64,000 bases of DNA from an uncultured Porphyromonadaceae bacterium (lineage in GTDB: Bacteria; Bacteroidota; Bacteroidia; Bacteroidales; Muribaculaceae). The DNA lies in the NCBI GenBank assembly GCA_902491625.1, contig CABUIO010000003.1:62001-126000 (forward strand), given 5' to 3'. The notes under the pieces were generated by a model. It ran no database searches, had not been told where the DNA came from, and saw nothing but the letters and a program-made list of their open reading frames with translations. This document shows positions 61,172 to 64,000 of the stretch, piece by piece. Position 1 is the first letter of the stretch. Every line of letters starts with the position of its first letter. A program made the position numbers and the translations under genes.

Positions 61172-61386
61172 AGTATCTGAGTTATATCAATAATTTCTTT
61201 CACTTGATGGAGAGAGAATCCTTATCTGAGGTAGTTTCTATGTTTTTAACACTTCAGCATTTAAAAAGTTGATTCCGGCATGTTGTATACGTCTACATAT
61301 CCTCTTGGCTTAAGTCAAAAGTCATATGATGGCATCCTAATTATGTTAATCTATGTTGAATCGCAATCCTTGTGACACGCTTTTAC

Positions 61387-61394
61387 TATCTTTG
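61387..61394 (+). promoter_or_regulatory. -7 box immediately upstream of the TPR gene
   Basis: TATCTTTG ends only 8 bases before the ATG at 61403, implying a transcript with almost no leader. No good -33 box is at normal spacing. Confidence 0.5.
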
Positions 61395-61402
61395 CCGACG
61401 AA

Positions 61403-62236
61403 ATGAGACACCTTACTTTTGCAATGATTCTGCTCGCGGGCATGCTTCTCTCAGCCCATGCACATTCGCTGAACAGCGAGCGATATATGAGATATGTCGA
61501 AAAGGCCGACTCTCTCGTCGGCGCCGAACGCTGGGAGGAAGCCGAGAAATGTCTGCGACTTGCCCTTCACACCGAACCTGCGAATCCGGGTAATCAGCTG
61601 CTGCTCACCAACATGGGCATGATTCTCACGGCTCAGGGTAAATATGGCGAGGCTATCAGCCATCTTGACGTTGCACTCTCGCTCAATCCGCGATCGTTCC
61701 TCGCATTGAAACGACGCGGCATCGCTTATTCCGCCATGCGGCAGATGGACGACGCCGCCGACAATTTTACTCAGGCACTTGCCATCGACTCCCTCGACAC
61801 CGATGTGAGATGTCTTCGCGCCACGGTCTACGCATGTACCGACAGACTCGACTCCGCAATGGCCGACTACAACCGCGTCCTCACGACAGACCGCAACAAC
61901 GTCATCGCACTGGAAGGAATGGCCGCATGTCTTATCTCGAGAGGAAGCCATGACGAGGCACTCCCATTTCTCAACCGGCTTATTGAACAGAAACCGGAAG
62001 CAGATCATCTGTTCACACGAGGACTCGCCTACGCTCGACTCGGACGACTGACGGAAGCCACAGAAGACGCCTCAGAAGGACTTCTCATGGATCCTTCGAG
62101 CGGCAACCTATGGCTATTGCGTGCATACATCGAAAAGATCACCTACCGACTCAACGAGGCCAAGAGTTCCTTACATAAGGCCCACCGCTACGGATGTGAC
62201 CGCGATCTCGAATATCAGCTCCTCCCCGACCTATAA
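61403..62236 (+). CDS. Secreted TPR protein, 277 aa
   Basis: Exported tetratricopeptide protein: a signal peptide (MRHLTFAMILLAGMLLSAHA) and then about six TPR units, for example ALSLNPRSFLALKRRGIAYS, ALAIDSLDTDVRCLRATVYA and HLFTRGLAYARLGRLTEATE. It is probably periplasmic and used for protein-protein contacts; no enzyme domain is seen. The first ATG is needed for the signal peptide, yet it lies 8 bases past a -7 box. A tandem repeat array begins 24 bases after its stop. Confidence 0.85.
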   Translation: MRHLTFAMILLAGMLLSAHAHSLNSERYMRYVEKADSLVGAERWEEAEKCLRLALHTEPANPGNQLLLTNMGMILTAQGKYGEAISHLDVALSLNPRSFLALKRRGIAYSAMRQMDDAADNFTQALAIDSLDTDVRCLRATVYACTDRLDSAMADYNRVLTTDRNNVIALEGMAACLISRGSHDEALPFLNRLIEQKPEADHLFTRGLAYARLGRLTEATEDASEGLLMDPSSGNLWLLRAYIEKITYRLNEAKSSLHKAHRYGCDRDLEYQLLPDL

Positions 62237-62259
62237 AACTTATAAGATTTATAGGACTT

Positions 62260-62318
62260 ATTGGGCCTATTAGTCTATTTGGCCTATTAGTCTTATTTGG
62301 CCTATCAGTCTTATTTGG
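62260..62318. repeat. 18-bp tandem repeat, about 3.3 copies
   Basis: Units of the form tttggcctattagtctta at 62260-62276 (17 bp), 62277-62294 and 62295-62312, plus a partial unit to 62318. The copies differ by one to three bases. It is a minisatellite in a 268-base intergenic gap that also holds the promoter of the next gene; no coding function is likely. Confidence 0.85.
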
Positions 62319-62398
62319 CAGCCGAAAAAACTTTCGGGGGCAATCCGCTGAGTCTCTGACTGTAATATCCAAGGGGCAATTTTTAACAGTTTTCGCTG

Positions 62399-62429
62399 TT
62401 GCCAATCCCGATTTTTGGTTGTATCTTTG
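62399..62429 (+). promoter_or_regulatory. Promoter of the HU/SPOR protein gene
   Basis: TTG at 62399-62401, a 20-base spacer and TATCTTTG at 62422-62429, matching the Bacteroidetes consensus. The start codon is 76 bases downstream. Confidence 0.65.
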
Positions 62430-62504
62430 TGCTCGTGAAAGGCGAACGAGCGCCATACACAAATAGATGTGCATGACTTTTCCGACATCGCAAAACGATT
62501 AATA

Positions 62505-63458
62505 ATGAACAATTTGACTCTTCATATCGAGTATCTGCTCCGGCATCATGACTGCGTCATCATGCCGGGAGTCGGCGCGTTTATGAAGAGATATCGCGAA
62601 GCGTCGGTCAGAGAAGACGGAACGCTCCTTCCGCCCGCTACGGAAGTGTCGTTCAATGCGTCGATCCAAAGCAACGACGGACTCCTCGCCCACTCCCTCA
62701 TGCGCCGCAATGGTTCGACTTTCGAAGAAGCCAAAGCGCTCATGACGGAGATGATCGAGGATCTCAAGCTCCGGCTTAAGGATGACCGCGAACTCTCGTT
62801 CGGCAAGCTCGGTGTCCTTTCGATGGGAGAGGATGACAAGATCTGTTTCTCCCCTTTCGCCATATCCGGCTTCGGGTCTTTCCGCGCCATCAGCGCCGAG
62901 GAACCGCAGCAGACGAAAACTGCCGCCGCTGCCGACGAAGTTTCCGAGACTGCGGGTGAACGCAGATTCGACACACGCCGCAATTTCTACATCGCCATCA
63001 ACAAGCGATTCGCACGTGTGGCCGCAGTGCTCTGCTTTGTTGTTGCAGCAGCATCGACATTTGTGGTGCCAAGTATGCGGATGACAGATTATTCCGATTT
63101 CCAGCGTGCTTCGGTAATGCCCATGGACTGGGCGTCCAAAACTCCTTCGGCCATTGCCCCCGACACTACAAAGACAACAGAAACCGCATCTGCCATCGAA
63201 GTAGAAACTACATCCGAAGCAGACAACGATTCACATTCTTTCTATCTGATTGTCGCAACCTTCAAAACAACCGAAGAATGCGAAAGCTTCATTGCCTCGC
63301 AGCCTTCCGATATAGCCGGGGAACTGAAAATCAAGGCCGGCAAGAAGGTGAACCGCGTGTATTACGCCTCCTCCGACAGCCGCGAAGAACTCTCGGAGAT
63401 CATGAAGGACAATGGCTTCCGCGCCTCATATTCCCAGGCATGGATCTGGGAAGCTTGA
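62505..63458 (+). CDS. CCDC81-like HU-domain and SPOR-domain membrane protein
   Basis: A 317-aa protein joining two cytoplasmic HU-like domains of the bacterial CCDC81 type (residues 1-60, LLRHHDCVIMPGVGAFMKRY; and about 65-130, LKLRLKDDRELSFGKLGVL) with one membrane span (about 177-195, VAAVLCFVVAAASTFVVPS) and a periplasmic SPOR domain (about 245-315, YLIVATFKTTEECESFIASQ). SPOR domains bind denuded peptidoglycan at division sites. I took ATG 62505, as the longer frame would start with GTG without family match. It links cytoplasm to wall, possibly in division or polarity (inference). Confidence 0.88.
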   Translation: MNNLTLHIEYLLRHHDCVIMPGVGAFMKRYREASVREDGTLLPPATEVSFNASIQSNDGLLAHSLMRRNGSTFEEAKALMTEMIEDLKLRLKDDRELSFGKLGVLSMGEDDKICFSPFAISGFGSFRAISAEEPQQTKTAAAADEVSETAGERRFDTRRNFYIAINKRFARVAAVLCFVVAAASTFVVPSMRMTDYSDFQRASVMPMDWASKTPSAIAPDTTKTTETASAIEVETTSEADNDSHSFYLIVATFKTTEECESFIASQPSDIAGELKIKAGKKVNRVYYASSDSREELSEIMKDNGFRASYSQAWIWEA

Positions 63459-63488
63459 TCCGGATTTCCCATATCACAATCCCACGAC

Positions 63489-63821
63489 ATGAAATTTCTT
63501 GAACTTTACAACCTTACCGGAGTAGCCATCGGGCTGCTCTCGTTTCTGATCATAGGCATCTTCCATCCGATAGTCGTCAAATGCGAGTACTATTTCACCG
63601 CGAAATGCAGATGGTGGTTCGTGGTCGCGGGAATTATAGGCGTTGCGGCCTCGATCCTCGTCAACTCCTTTTTCTGGTCGACGCTGCTTGCCGTCCTCGC
63701 TTTCTCCTCGCTATGGTCGGCCAAGGAGATAAAGGAACAGGAGGAAAGGGTGCATAAAGGATGGTTCCCGCGCAATCCAAAGCGCCGCTACTACTGGGAC
63801 TCTCCCGAATCAGAAGAATAA
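63489..63821 (+). CDS. DUF4491 family membrane protein
   Basis: A 110-aa membrane protein with three hydrophobic segments (about 10-30, 43-60 and 62-78), a conserved FHPIVVKCEYYF stretch and the C-terminal RVHKGWFPRNPKRRYYW pattern of DUF4491. The function is unknown; the family is widespread in Bacteroidales. It begins 30 bases after the HU/SPOR gene and probably shares its transcript. Confidence 0.88.
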   Translation: MKFLELYNLTGVAIGLLSFLIIGIFHPIVVKCEYYFTAKCRWWFVVAGIIGVAASILVNSFFWSTLLAVLAFSSLWSAKEIKEQEERVHKGWFPRNPKRRYYWDSPESEE

Positions 63822-63839
63822 TCAGCTGCAACAACGCAC

Positions 63840-63874
63840 AAAAAAACGGATGTATCCGCCAAGGACACATCCGT
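63840..63874 (-). terminator. Intrinsic terminator of the fumarase gene
   Basis: On the minus strand an 8-bp stem (acggatgt/acatccgt, 63867-63874 with 63846-63853) is followed by seven Us (63840-63846). It may also serve the convergent DUF4491 gene. Confidence 0.8.
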
Positions 63875-63895
63875 CTCACTTATTTATTTAGGTTG

Positions 63896-64000
63896 TTATT
63901 TGCTCTCTAAGTTGCAGACAGTGCATGTAGGCTTGATCTGCTTGAAGAAATCGTTGCCCTTGTTGTCTACAAGAATGAAAGCAGGGAAGTCTTCGACCTC
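63896..64000 (-). CDS. Class I fumarate hydratase, C-terminal end (partial)
   Basis: Only the last 34 residues are in the window. They read FPAFILVDNKGNDFFKQI and end CTVCNLESK, closely like the C-terminus of iron-sulphur class I fumarases such as E. coli FumA/FumB. The 5' part lies beyond the window edge, so domains and start cannot be judged. The stop is at 63896-63898. Confidence 0.82.
   Translation of the reverse strand, partial: EVEDFPAFILVDNKGNDFFKQIKPTCTVCNLESK

Noticed and set aside
1..64000. Search for tRNA, rRNA, CRISPR arrays, insertion sequences and riboswitches
   Set aside because: No cloverleaf, rRNA-like stretch, regular spacer-repeat array, transposase or known riboswitch core was recognised by eye. 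A covariance-model scan (for example tRNAscan/Rfam) would be decisive.

Overview
The window looks like a chromosomal segment of a gut-type Bacteroidales bacterium, probably near Muribaculaceae/Prevotella. The grounds are gene content (type III glutamine synthetase, LL-diaminopimelate aminotransferase, SusC-like TonB receptors, DUF4491 and CCDC81-HU/SPOR proteins), Bacteroidetes-type promoters (TTTG, about 19 bp, TAnnTTTG) and secreted proteins ending in a type IX-secretion-like tail (GIYIV.GKK pattern). Placement below order is inference. I found no rRNA, tRNA, transposase, integrase or CRISPR array.

Layout. 1-7.9 kb (+): end of hisS, a BtuF/FecCD/ATPase metal-chelate importer, an unrecognised 429-aa protein, a histidine acid phosphatase and pyrC. 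7.9-12.4 kb (-): glnN, dapL and dapF (nitrogen assimilation and lysine/peptidoglycan precursors). 12.7-16.1 kb (+): a divergent EF-G paralogue (EF-G2), then an EamA-type permease. 16.2-29.3 kb: an AT-richer surface-glycan island made of two converging operons. The plus arm makes and probably activates a phosphonate (frameshifted PEP mutase, phosphonopyruvate decarboxylase, phosphoesterase, SDR, nucleotidyltransferase, Rossmann protein, TagF-like transferase, NeuD-like acyltransferase). The minus arm makes a 3-amino-deoxysugar and carries a citrate-lyase-like/MaoC pair and a glycosyltransferase. 29.3-31.2 kb (-): hslR-like, pth and rplY housekeeping genes. 31.4-41.4 kb (-): three very large secreted proteins in a row. 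41.7-47.7 kb (+): NDH-2, a META lipoprotein, a TPR protein, and an outer-membrane DUF3943-type gene broken by an amber codon. 47.8-51.3 kb (+): ECF sigma, putative anti-sigma, small secreted protein and outer-membrane barrel, bracketed by a 53-bp imperfect direct repeat. 51.6-52.6 kb: an orphan YhcG-type nuclease. 52.7-61.2 kb (-): a secreted HMA protein with a TonB receptor, maf, a KdsC-like phosphatase, a DUF2520 protein, an ATP-grasp protein and clpB. 61.4-63.8 kb (+): a TPR protein, an HU/SPOR membrane protein and DUF4491. The end of a class I fumarase closes the window (-).

The most interesting part is the island. It joins phosphonate synthesis to what looks like cytidylyl activation and a CDP-polyol-phosphate-type transferase, lacks the usual aminotransferase aepZ, and holds all three G/C homopolymers of 7 or more that I found in the window. 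One of these tracts puts aepX out of frame. A second notable item is EF-G2, whose switch regions lack the canonical catalytic residues, with two palindromes in its upstream region.
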